Origin: Carettochelys insculpta
Taxonomy: Eukaryota > Chordata > Testudines > Carettochelyidae
Length of the DNA: 64,000 bases
Direction of reading: 5' to 3'
Assembly: GCF_033958435.1 (NCBI RefSeq)
Contig: NC_134158.1
Coordinates: 4,979,837 to 5,043,836 of the forward strand
The notes beneath the pieces are model-generated. The model saw nothing but the letters and a program-made list of their open reading frames with translations, searched no databases and was not told the DNA's origin. Each line of letters starts with the position of its first letter. Position 1 is the first letter of the stretch. Position numbers and translations under genes: made by a program. Below, in pieces: positions 10,430-20,564 of this stretch.

Positions 10430-10790
10430 TGGGGGAGGGGCAGGACACCGCACACACCCGCTGCAGGGCCGGGCCGGGCCGGGCCGGGCGCGGGTGGCAA
10501 CAGCCCTGTCCCGCCCTCTGAGCGCGCAGGGGGGCGGGGCTCCCGGACGAGGCCGCGCACGCGGGGGGGCGGGGCTCACCCCCGGGGGACTCTCCCCCCG
10601 GGGGACTCTCGGGGGCACTGACCCCCCTCTCCCCCTGCAGCGCTTTGTCACGTGCGCGCCGAGCGGGCAGCGGCCGCCGCAGCCCCGGCAGGGTCAGTCC
10701 GGGCAGCGGCTCCCGTCGCACTCACTGCGCATGAGCGGTACGGGGGGGCGGGGCACAGCCGGAGCTTCTGGCCCCCGCCAGTCCCCCCTC
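10430..10790 (+). promoter_or_regulatory. GC-rich promoter unit C
   Basis: This is a third, shorter copy of the unit A/B core with an E-box CACGTG at 10649-10654 and a damaged NRF1 motif (TGCGCATGAGCG). It ends against a PLE fragment. The right-arm unit at 56150-56480 matches it from the E-box toward the PLE. Confidence 0.5.
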
Positions 10791-10809
10791 CCCCGCGGTA
10801 CGTGTGTTA

Positions 10810-11200
10810 CTGAAGAGACATTATCGCCCAGTTCCGGAGAGGGACGCAGCCGAGCTGGGTTTTGTATTCAAATCCGGCACCTTAACACAGGGGTTAAATC
10901 GTGATGGGAACTTTCCGCGTCACTCTCGGGGCTCGTCGGCGAACTTGGCTCAGTCCAACTCTTGACCTACCCCCCGCCCCTCCGCTCTCTGATTTGCTCC
11001 CCTCGATCGTTTGTTTCTGATTTGTGCGCCTTGATTTCTGTGTTCGGTTCTCTGTGCCTTAAATCTTGAGTCTGCTCCGGTCCGGCTCTGGGCGGGAGAA
11101 GTGGGTCTGTCCCACGAAAGCTCGTCACCTAATAAACCATTTTGCTAGTCTTTAAAGTGCTACTTGACCGCGTTTTGTTTTGATAGTGTAGAGACTGGCG
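10810..11200 (+). mobile_element. PLE 3' fragment with tail
   Basis: A remnant of the C-terminal coding end is followed by GATTTG repeats, CTTAAATCTTGAGTCTG and the tail hairpin GTGGGTCTGTCCCAC, CGAAAGCTCGTCACC and GTCTTTAAAGTGC. The hammerhead-like core upstream of the hairpin is changed. It is shared with 55690-56130. Confidence 0.7.
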
Positions 11201-11219
11201 GGGATTCCTCCCTGTTACT

Positions 11220-12660
11220 ATCCAACGCTTAACGCGGACCGAGTCCAGCACTGGCGGGGGGTGTTGGTTATTGCCGCGGGGTGAATTCCTCCGCTCTGAG
11301 GGGGTGTGCGCGGGCTCCCCCCAAGCCCCTGGGGGGGGATATTAAATGCCGAAGGGCTGGCGGAGGCGGGGGGGGTCTATGTTGTGTAATGCTGACACCT
11401 ACTGGCCGCCCCCAGCATTGCAGCAGGACGAAGAAGGGGGCATTGCAGCTCCCCAGATGCGGCTCAGGCTACGTTCAGGCTGCAGTTGTAGCTAGAAATA
11501 ATTTATGTAATTTGCGCAATGTGCAAATGAACCTCCCCCGTCCGGCATCCTCGGGCCCTGACCGGTGCCAGACGAAAGAATTTGCAGGACCACAGGAGGT
11601 CGATATTGCCCAGCTGCATTCCCAGCACTCCCACTGCTCACTTGGTGGTTCCCTGTTGGGTTCACTGGCGCTGCCCACGGTGGGCAGAGGGGACACTGGC
11701 TGGCTGGGGAGGCGGGAGCTGTTTCCTCCCTCCCCCAGAGCCTGTCCCAGAGCTGAGCAAACCCTTCACCTCGGCCCCACGTTCTGTCCCACCCATGAGC
11801 CGCCCCTCCCCCACCCGTCTCATGTCCCCAACCGCTGGGAGTTTCTGCCCGGGGGGGGTGAAGCCCGTGGGGCCGGTGCAGGGAACAGGGACCCCCAGTA
11901 CAAACACTGCGGGTCAGTCCAGCCCTGTGAGCGCCCAGCCTGGCCCAGCCCCAGAGTCCAGCCTTTGGAACGGGACCGAGACCCAGCGGCAGACCCTGCC
12001 CCCCCTTCCCGGGTGTGTGCAGCTCCGGTCTCAGCTCCTCGGGGCGGGGGAGAGCCGCTGCCCGCGGCCTCCCGTCGCAGCTCACAGAGGCGGACGGGAC
12101 TCGGGAGGTCCCAGGGTCCCGGCCCGGCCCTCTCGGCGGGGCGCAGCCCCAGCCCGGGCAGATCTGTGTGTGATCTCTGGGCCCGAGGCCCGCAGGGTCG
12201 GAGCTCACAGCCCGGGGGGCAGCAGGCGAGCGCCGACCGCTGGGACCCGCAGGAGGGAACGAACCCGGCACCCGGGGGCTAAAGCCCGGGGCTGTCCCAG
12301 GAGCCACAGGCCGCTGGCGCCCCCGCCCTTGGCCCGGCTGCAGAGCGGAGACTCCGCTCCCCGGTCACTACGGGTCACGCACGTCCGTGTCCAGCCCAAA
12401 GCGGGGGGGGGGGCTTTCGCGGGACCCGCTGTGGGCGGCAGGGCCAAGCGGAGCAGGTCCCGGCGCTTTGCCGCAGGACGCGGCGCTCCCGGCAAGTCTC
12501 CCCCCGGCAGAAGCCGGGCCAATAAACGACGCGTCCCTCCGTCCGCCCCCCTTGTCTCTGAGCTGCCGCCCGTGGCACCGCCCCGGCTACAGCGACACCG
12601 GGCACAGCCCTGCGGGCGGCAGCGGAGCGCGGCCGGGGCCGGGGCGGGGCCGGACACTGG
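11220..12660. other. CpG island, no supported gene
   Basis: The sequence is very GC-rich and mirrored at 54260-55680. Long open stretches occur in several frames at once, and indels between the arms shift those frames. I therefore treat them as composition artefacts. One AT-richer strip near 11490-11530 interrupts the island. Confidence 0.55.
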
Positions 12661-12699
12661 TGCAGGCTGAGTCCTTTACTGCGCTGTTAGCCTGCCGCG

Positions 12700-12960
12700 C
12701 CCGGCAGAGCTACGGGCTCTGCCCCTTTAAGGGATTTGGCGCGCTGTATGCTAATGTCACAGGGTCATCGCCAACCTCCCGCCCGCGGGGAAGTTCATTC
12801 CTTTCAACAGCGGCTGCAGGAGAGCTCTCGGGGCCTCGTCCAATCCGGGAGCACTATGCTAATATGGCCACGCCCCTGCAGGAAGTCAGCTGCCGCCTGG
12901 CTTTTTCGCGCGTTTTCTTGCCCTGGCAATGGGAAAAGAGGAGCGTGTGAATGGGGCGTT
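12700..12960 (+). promoter_or_regulatory. Promoter-like region with E2F and octamer-like motifs
   Basis: TTTGGCGCG (about 12736) fits an E2F site. ATGCTAAT at 12748-12755 and 12856-12863 are octamer variants. CCAAT lies at 12840-12844. All motifs are kept in the mirrored region (ATTAGCAT at 54067-54074 and 54175-54182). It sits at the edge of a CpG island. Direction and target are inferred only. Confidence 0.4.
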
Positions 12961-13690
12961 CGGGGTCCCCCTTTGGCTACGGGACAGACACGGGGAGGTG
13001 GAGCTGGGACCTGACTTGCAAGGGGCGCTGCGGCCCGGGAGTGCCTGGATGAGGTGAGCTGTGATCTTCCTACACCGCAGTGTCCTGGGAAACTGAGTCC
13101 CGTCCTCTGGTCTGCAGTGGGGGGAGGGTGTTCCGGCGATCCCAGCCTTAGGGCAGCGCTGGGCTTATTTTTACCCACAGACCCACCCACCCCACGCAGG
13201 CTGAAGGGCCTGGCAGTGCCTGTGAACTAGGTGGTGTTTCCTGTTTAATTTGGTGCCCAGAGTTGTGCACAATTTATCCTTTGAATGTTTTTATTTACTA
13301 CAAACCGAGGTTTGCATTAAGATTTGCTCCCTTGAGGCCTCACGTCCATCAGGGAGCAGAGGGTGACCCCTGTGCAGCGCACCCCCCAAGGGCAGTGGAG
13401 TCAGGGCAGTGGCTTCTACAGCTGTTCCTGAGCAGTCTTGGCTAGCAGCCGCCTGGCTGGTAGCAGCAAAGTTGAGGGGTTCAGTGTGCGGGAGGGGCTG
13501 CAGGCTGGGGCAGAGGGTGGGATGCAGTGGTGGGTGGGTGGAGAAAGGGACGAGGAACCTCCTCAAAAAGCTCTGCCCAGAATAACGGCTCCTGCAGCAG
13601 TTTGGTCGCTGTCGTGGGACTTTGGGTTGCGAATATTAGCGAGAAAATGAGACTGGGTAAGTGATTGGTCCATGCAGCCCTTTGCAGCCT
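12960..13690. other. Mirrored non-coding DNA
   Basis: This matches 53240-53990 in reverse with few differences. No gene or known repeat is recognised. Confidence 0.4.
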
Positions 13691-13860
13691 GCAATGTGGT
13701 GTTTAGAGCTTCAAAAGCATCTCACAAAACTGGGTGACTGGGGCACAAAATGGCAAATGAAATTCAGTGTTGATCAATGTAAAGTGATGCATAGGGGAAA
13801 ACATCATCCCACCAGACCTGTTGGGGTGGGGGGTCTAAATCAGCTGCTGCCACTCTAGAG
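13690..13860 (+). mobile_element. CR1 reverse transcriptase fragment
   Basis: The translation shows LGDWGTKWQMKFSVDQCKVM, matching the block after the catalytic motif in the spacer CR1 ([20 protein letters not shown]). The fragment is short, old and present in both arms (53070-53240). Confidence 0.75.
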
Positions 13861-14160
13861 AGAGTGCTTGGAGCCATTGTGGATAATGAGCAAGTCTCTG
13901 TTCTGAGGTGGGATTGATCAGTTGCTGGGGGGAGTTACCCAGTGTTTGGAGATCACACACTGTTTGCTGTTTAGAGATGAGTTGCTCGTTTTCAGGCTTT
14001 TAGACGTTCACCATTTACTGGAAATAATCAAGAGGGGTTTTTTTTTATTTTTTTAACATTGCAATTATCGCGTGGGAGCCGCAAAGAACGTCGTTAAAGA
14101 GCCGCAGGGTGCAGACCCCCACCTCCGACTGTTTTGTTTTGTGTTTTCATTTCTTTTCAG

Positions 14161-14460
14161 GTTTGCGTCCGTGGGAAGAGCAGACTGGAACTGTGATCTC
14201 AGAAGAAGCGACGCAGAAACATCTGCCTGGATCTGCAGATCCTAAGAAAATGATTTTGAGCCCGGGGAGCTGCCCTACGCATCTCAATGGAGGGTTAAGC
14301 CCACGGCCTGTTGTTCCGGAGGCCTCCCATGGAGAACTCCAGGAAAGGACCCCGCGTGTGGCAGGAAGGGAAGAGCGCAGTGGGCAGAGCTCCTGCACTT
14401 CCCACTCAAGAAAAGACGTCAGCTCTTCGCCATCTTCACCCCCTGCCTCTTGGGAAGCAG
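14161..14460 (+). CDS. Conserved 300 bp exon-like block, unknown
   Basis: This open block has a strong acceptor (TTTCATTTCTTTTCAG) at 14160 and an AAGCAG/GTGACC donor at 14461. It is exactly 300 bp. The mirrored block 52472-52771 keeps length, frame and both junctions, with about 3% differences. The predicted peptide is rich in Ser, Pro, Glu and Lys and shows no domain I know. Adjacent exons were not found, so it could be one exon of a longer gene or a chance frame. Confidence 0.4.
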
Positions 14461-14539
14461 GTGACCCAACGGCCCCGGAGTGACTTCTGTGAACCCTGCA
14501 ACGCAGGGGAGGAGCTGGGAGGAGAAGTGGCCCAGGAAG

Positions 14540-16500
14540 GGTGAAGAGCTTTTGTTTCCCTGGGGTCCTTTCCTACCCTGGCAGAGGGAGGACCCCTGCT
14601 GGCATGGGGCCTGCAGAAAGTTAAACAGAATTTACTGTGCAGCCGCTGAGGGGAAGCTCAGGAACGGGTCCGCCGGATGCCAGGCCAGGTGAGGGCCCCC
14701 TAGAGAACCAGGCTTTGGCCGTTTGCGGCTGTTTGGGTTGTTCTGATGCCCAGTTCCGTGCTGCTTTGGATGGTTGTGGCGGTTTTGTTACCAAGAACTC
14801 TTCGCAGCATCCAGTTCTGATTTCATCCGCGGTTATTCAGGTTTATCCCACAGTGTCCTCCTGGCACCTGAGCGCTGCCCTCTCAGTGGAGCGATTCGCA
14901 TTGGTCACGTGTGGCTCTGTCTCAGCGTGTTGTGTGAGGCGGTCTCTGAGTGGGGATGTTCATGTGGCCCTGCTAAGCCTCACCTGAAAGGGTTATGGGT
15001 AACAGGTAGGGGCTGGAGCAGCCTCCTGCCTGCCGCAGGCCCGGGCGCTCCAGCCAGGCCAGAGTAGCCCCCATCTGTGGTGGCCCTGGGAGTGGGGGGC
15101 AGGGGGACGTGGCTGGAAAGGTTTCTCTCTGGCAGACTGGGGCTGCTGCAGCCCAGCTGGAGCATCCCTGCCCTGTGGAGCGCCTGAGCCAGGCCGCTGC
15201 TGATGGGGGCTCCTGTGTCTGCTCTGGGGTGCCCCCCACTTGCAGCAGTGCCACGGGCAAGGAAGCGCCAGCTGGGCTGCAGCAGCTCCTGTCCATGGCA
15301 GTGGGGCTGCACCAGCCGGGCGAGGTTGGAGGGGCCCCCCAGCTGCCTCTGCACCCATTGAGCAGTGAGCTCGTGTTTCACTGGGGAGCTAATGAAAGGT
15401 GATTTTACATCCCTGTCTCTGAGAGAGTCTCTGCGTAAATCCGGCTATTTCCCTTTGTCTCCCTTCCCCTCCCCCGAAGGACACCTGCCCGTTCACTGCT
15501 CTGGGCTGGGCGTTTCCTGCTGGGGTGTGGGCATTTTCCATGTCAATCGCCAGGCGCCCCGGGTCTCTCCGGGAGTCCCTGACACATGTGGCTTCTCCGG
15601 GGTAAAAGCTCTTCTTGAAGTACAGCAGCAACTGCAGGACTGCTGGGGTGTGGGGGGTGTTCGGGAGGGAGGGGAGGAAGTGCTAGAGGTGTGGGGGAGG
15701 GGAGGGAGTGCCCGGGGGTGGGGTGAGGGGTAAAGGACGGGGCAGGGAAGGATTGCCGGGGGAGCGGGGGAGGAGAGGGAGTGGTAGTGGAGTGGGGGTG
15801 AGGGAGGAAGTGCAGTGGGGTGGGGGAGGGGAGGGAGGGCCAGGTGAGTGGGACAAGGGGGTCGGTACTAGGAAAGCAGATTGGAAGATTTGTCACTGAT
15901 TGGTGACGGAGCCTTGTCTATACTATGTCAGGCGCCCATCCGTCCCATATCGGGTGGAACAGCCCCGTATTTTGGGGGCCAAAAAGGCATCTCGACTTAT
16001 CTTTTAAAAGGGGCTAATTGCCCTGTATTCCCACACACCCCCGCTGGCTGACTGGGAGCTCACCCATGGCTGCTGCCAGGTTCCCAGCTCCCCACACCTC
16101 AGTGGAGCCGGGAGGAGCCGCCCCCACCACCATATCTCCCTGTCCTGTGTTTGGGATAGGGAGATACAGTCACCCTAATACCAGGGAAAGAGTCACCTGT
16201 TCGGGGCTGATTTTCTGGGTTCGATTCTGCGCACCTGGTAAAGACGCACGAAGTCAAACTCTCTGGAGCTGACAGTCGACCCCTGAACTCCTCCATATCG
16301 CGAGGAGTAAGGGAGATCGACGGAGAGTTTCTTCCATCCACTTCCCTCTGTGTAGCCGGCCAGGTAAGTCAACTGCAGAGAGGTCGAGTCTAGCTCCGCA
16401 ACTGCAGTAGCTAGAACTGTGTATCTGCCATTGACTTAACTCCCAGCGTAGACAGAGCCTGGGAAGTGGGGTCCACACACAGGGCTGATCAGAGCTCAGT
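14540..16500. other. Mirrored non-coding DNA with a G-rich tract
   Basis: The stretch matches 50490-52390 in reverse. A G-rich strand tract at 15640-15880, made of GGGGAGGG-type runs, differs in length from its partner at 51140-51290. Overlapping frames are not supported. Confidence 0.5.
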
Positions 16501-16517
16501 GCTGCAGACTGGCAGTA

Positions 16518-17577
16518 GGGGGCGCTCTGACCTCGCTAGTGCCAGTGGTTGAGGAGAACTGACAGCCAGGGCTGTTTGGCATCCTTAAAAATCTCACAGC
16601 GCTGCTTGAACAGGGGCTCTGAGTGTGCCCAGAGTCCAGCCTGGGTGACTGCAGGTTGCCTCCTGCAGGGCCAGGCGGTGTGGGGTTCATCTTCCACCCT
16701 TCCCTTCAGACATCCTGCAGCCGTGTGGTGCGCTGCTGACCAGCCGGTGTATTTCCCTTCAGAGGCGGCTGCATTTCAGTGGGGTGGGGGGGGAACGATT
16801 CCGGTAGGTCAGTGTTTCCTGAACTAATTTGGCCACAGAGCACTTTTGGGCTTGGAATATATTGACGGACCACAGACAGGCTGGGCCGGGGGAGAGGGAG
16901 ATTCATACCCAAAAATTGCTGCCTGTAATTCTCCAAAGCTGATTTTAAAAAGTTTGGGGTTTTAGATGCCTTATATTTTACAAAGAACAAAAGAAAATTA
17001 TCTGAATGAACAGCTGATGTCCTTCTGATAGGAGGATGTTTAGCAATCGTATCATTAAGTATAAAAATTAAATATTAAGTGCAAACCCAGAATAAACATC
17101 ATTATGGCAGCCAAAAGAAGGATGCTTAGTGTCGTTCTTTTGTACAAAAATAGAAAAAACAAGTGTTTAAAAAAGGCCTGTCCTTCCTTCAAGCTTAAAA
17201 AACAGATCCGTGAAAAAGAAACGCAAAACAAATTAGGTCTGAAGAAATATGTGTAAATGTTGTGGTTTTATAATCTTGTTATTTTTACAGACAACCACTG
17301 GAAAAAGAGAACAAGTGCCACCTGACAGGTTTTTTTAATGGGAGGAGTGTTTCTGCATCTCTCTTTCAGCACCAGTCAGATAATGACTATACTATTATGA
17401 CTGTGTTATAAATAATAATGTACCTGCAATCTAAATAGTATTCAAATACCTTTGTGACTGTAGTGCCAGCTCCATGCCTCAAAATCGGAACACGAATAAT
17501 AAAAAATCCTCACAGCATTATTTTTCTATATCTCTCATGGTTGTTTTTGGGCCTGATTCGTGGCTTTTGAAGCACTG
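16518..17577. other. Left-only segment of about 1.05 kb
   Basis: The right arm goes straight from the equivalent of GGCAGTA to ATGGCAATGCC (near 50485), so this segment is inserted here or deleted there. It is AT-rich toward its end. I see no clear terminal repeats or target duplication and do not recognise a family. Confidence 0.6.
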
Positions 17578-17702
17578 GGGATGGCAATGCCAGAGTGGTG
17601 TAAATAAAGGGACCTGGGTGAGAATGAGAATCCAGCCCGTTGTCGTTCAAATTGGCAGTGTCCCTTTAACATGGTGGCCAGGTTTGCAGTCAGTGGGGGT
17701 GT

Positions 17703-17950
17703 GTCTACACAGCAAAGTTATTGCAGAATAACGGCCACTATTCCCAAGTAACTTTGCGAGTGTCTACACAGTAAAACCACTATTGCAAAATTATTTTGAA
17801 ATAGCGAAGGGCTTATTTCAAATTTGGTCAAACTCATTCCATGAAGAACAGTGCCCATTCCAAACTAGGGGCTGTGTAAACAGGAGGACGGCCTATTTCA
17901 AAATGAGCTATTATGGAACATTTATTCTGAAATAACTTTGCTGTGTAGAC
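17703..17950. mobile_element. MITE with about 28 bp terminal inverted repeats
   Basis: It begins GTCTACACAGCAAAGTTATT and ends with its inverse, with one mismatch in the shown part. It is AT-rich with no coding capacity. It is also at 50115-50362 in the right arm, so it predates the duplication. Confidence 0.7.
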
Positions 17951-18143
17951 GTCGTATTTCAGATTAGAGCCCCGGGAAGCCGTGCTTTCAGGGACTCTAA
18001 TCTACAAGAGGCTCTATTGTGTGTGGAGACACTATTTGGGAATAAGTTTTGCTTATTTTTCCCTGCAGCGTGGATGCGTTACTCTGAAATATTTTTGTAA
18101 GGAATGTGCCAGCAGGAACTCAATGCTGCTGAAGACTGGGAGG

Positions 18144-18650
18144 AATGTGTCTCTCAGAGATCATTTGCATGAGAATGCAAAGGGGTGCATATGTGATACC
18201 TGGCAAACAAAGAGTGATGGGTAGCAAGGAAGCAATGAGATTTTGTCAATTGTAAACACATTGTTGTAGAATCACAATTTATGCTAACGCTCAGTATGAG
18301 AATTCTGAAATCTCACCAATGCTCCAAGTCATTGGGGGGGACAGGGCAGTCGATATAACTACATAAGACATGGATTACACAGAGCTCCCTCGTTTGAAGC
18401 ATTATAAAGCAAATGTGCAGGGGTTGGGGGGTATGGTTTGAACAAGACAGCTGAGTGGCTTGGCCCTGTTTATGCCTTGGCCGTATAGCTGTAAGTTTGC
18501 TTTGAGTAGTTCTCTTGTGTGTTAAAAGATAGTGCTGGATACTGATGTCTTTATGAGACTCCACTTTGGTGGCTACCTAGAGCTGAAACTACAGGGGGGC
18601 AGCTGAGGCCCCCAAGAGCTGAAATTACAGGGTTTTACCTCAGGCCAGAC
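18144..18650. other. Left-only segment beside a minisatellite
   Basis: The right arm jumps from the equivalent of 18140 directly into minisatellite repeats at 49945. The segment has no recognised gene. Recombination involving the neighbouring repeats could explain its absence there. Confidence 0.5.
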
Positions 18651-18659
18651 CTACTGTGC

Positions 18660-18835
18660 TATGGGATGGTGTGACAGGTGGGCAGCTGGTAGGAGGAGTG
18701 ATGGATGGCATGACTGGCAGGCAGTGTGACCAGCGGGCAGCTGGAAGGAGGAGCAGTGGATGGCATGACCAGCGGGTGGCCAGTTGCAGGAGCAGCGGAT
18801 GGACAGAAGGCACGACCCATGGACGGCTGGTAAGA
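18660..18835. repeat. Minisatellite, GGATGGCATGACC unit
   Basis: Units of roughly 40 bp with GGAGCAGTGGATGGCATGAC and CAGCGGGCAGCTGG are repeated imperfectly about three to four times. The right arm has more units (49745-49945), so copy number has changed between arms. Confidence 0.7.
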
Positions 18836-19339
18836 GCAAACAGAACGCCGGACTGGCGCAAAGGTGGCTTTGTCTCAGGTTCCCTGAGGGATGCATCAGC
18901 ATGAGGTGTCAGTGCCCACAGGGACTGGACCAAGTTGTAAGTGGGGCATTTGAAGTGGGGGTAGGGAGAAAGTTGGGTGTGTGGATTGGCTGGTCACAGT
19001 ACTGGACTGGAGAGCCTGAGAGGCCAAGGACACTGCTCAATGCATCTGAGCTGGGACAGTTACTTGAGAACTGGTTATGAACCTTGGGTGTGATAATTTC
19101 CCAAGCTTATGCTAATTGACTTTTCTGCCTCTTTTATTAAAAGTCCATTTCTGCACTCAGACTGTGTGCTTGCGAGGGGGGAAGCGTTGCCTCTCCGAGG
19201 CCCCCAGGGGTGTGTGACCTTCCCAGGCTACTGGCTGGGGGCTTGAGCCGGTTCTGTGTGAGATGGATGAAAAGGAACCCCTCGGTGTTGAACCCAGCCC
19301 TGGTTGCTGCCAATTCCTTCCGGTGGAAGGGTTACAACA

Positions 19340-19420
19340 ATAATACAGCAACTGCATTATTAGTTAGTCTGGTTGCTGTTACAGATCCGGACTAACACGA
19401 CTACCGCTCCGGTACTTAAC
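19340..19420 (+). mobile_element. Short PLE-type tail, left only
   Basis: TTAGTTAGTCTGG then CAGATCCGGACTAACACGAC resembles the terminal segment of PLE tails. The right arm lacks about 80 bp here (near 49235). Confidence 0.4.
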
Positions 19421-19712
19421 AAGAATACAAATATTTGAGCCAAATAAAGAGATTCAGCAAATCACCAGACACTTCGCTTGGCCTAGTTGGCAGAAGATTT
19501 GGTACAAGCAGAGAAGAGCGGTTGCCATCATATTATGCATGTTCATTTTACACTCCAGTAATGTCCCACCTCAGCACAGGGATGTGCCGGTCTGTTCCAT
19601 GTTGGGGCTGGGGGGACCCCACTGAGCAGGGAACCAAACTCTCCACTCTGCTCCCAGCAGCTGATGCCAGGAAATGAAAAAGGACCAAACACATCAGAAT
19701 TGTCTTTCCTGA

Positions 19713-19718
19713 TTTATT
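19713..19718 (-). terminator. Poly(A) signal of left TRIM gene
   Basis: AATAAA lies on the minus strand about 332 bp after the SPRY stop codon. The right arm has AATAGA at the matching place (48947-48952). Confidence 0.6.
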
Positions 19719-20049
19719 TACTGTAAGTACCTGACAGACCCCAGTGAGATCTAAGGACACAGATCGGTACAAATCACATCCAGCTCCCCACTCCACCCCC
19801 CAGAGATCCTCATTAATTAATTGTGCCCTGCCCCCGCAGCAGCCTCTCTGTTAGTTCTGCCCCTTCCCAGCCCCACATGTGCCTCTCAGGGCCCCTCTGC
19901 CAGCCCCAGGGGTTCATCTCCCTCCCCGCTTATCCCTAGGGCTGCAGGGAGGGAGGGAAAGGAGCATCCAGAGGTCATAGAGCTGAGCCAGGGGTTGGGT
20001 AGGTCAGAGTCCTCCAAGGTCACAGATATTGAGGCTAGAGAGGCTGGTT

Positions 20050-20564
20050 TCAGGGACACAGTCGGAGCTGGGATCCTGGCCACACCCCCAGCCAGGGCCG
20101 GATTCTCCCCCCAGGGGCGGAGCCCGACGAGAAAGTGAAGATCGGGGCCTCGGCACCAGCATCGATAAATGTCACCTGCCCCCAGTCACAGTCCAGACAC
20201 ACCCGGATCCTGCGGGGGGCCCGGCTCAGGGGCAGGGGGGTCACAGGGGAGGTGAGAGCCCAGAACCGATCATCCCACTGCCACACGGCCCAGATCCCCC
20301 CCTCAGGGCTGAGGCTGATCTCTCCCTTCCTGCTCACAGACTCTCTGGCCACCCCCACAGCCCAGCGTCGCCCACCCCCCACCTCCACCTCCCAGCAATG
20401 TCTCCCTGAGATGAACCCCTCACAGCCCAGCACACAGGGCTCAGTGTCGAATCTCTCCGGGTTGTCGGGCAGTCGCTGTCGTGTACGTTCCCATCTCACA
20501 CTTTTCCCACCCTCAGACAGGACGAGGTGGGGATAAGCCGTGTCCGGATCCAGAGTCACATTGG
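20050..20564 (-). CDS. TRIM left exon 8: PRY-SPRY
   Basis: The acceptor CTCCCCTGCAG is at 20565-20575 and the TGA stop at 20050-20052. PRY carries VTLDPDTA and LVLSEGGKSV; SPRY carries GRHCWEVEVG, GVARESVSRKG, RIRVCLDCD and RPWLGVW. It is one codon shorter near the C-terminus than the right copy. Confidence 0.9.

Noticed and set aside
11281..12670. Long overlapping open frames (over 330 codons) in the CpG island
   Set aside because: Several frames on both strands are open at once, as expected from high GC, and the mirrored region has indels that shift all of them.
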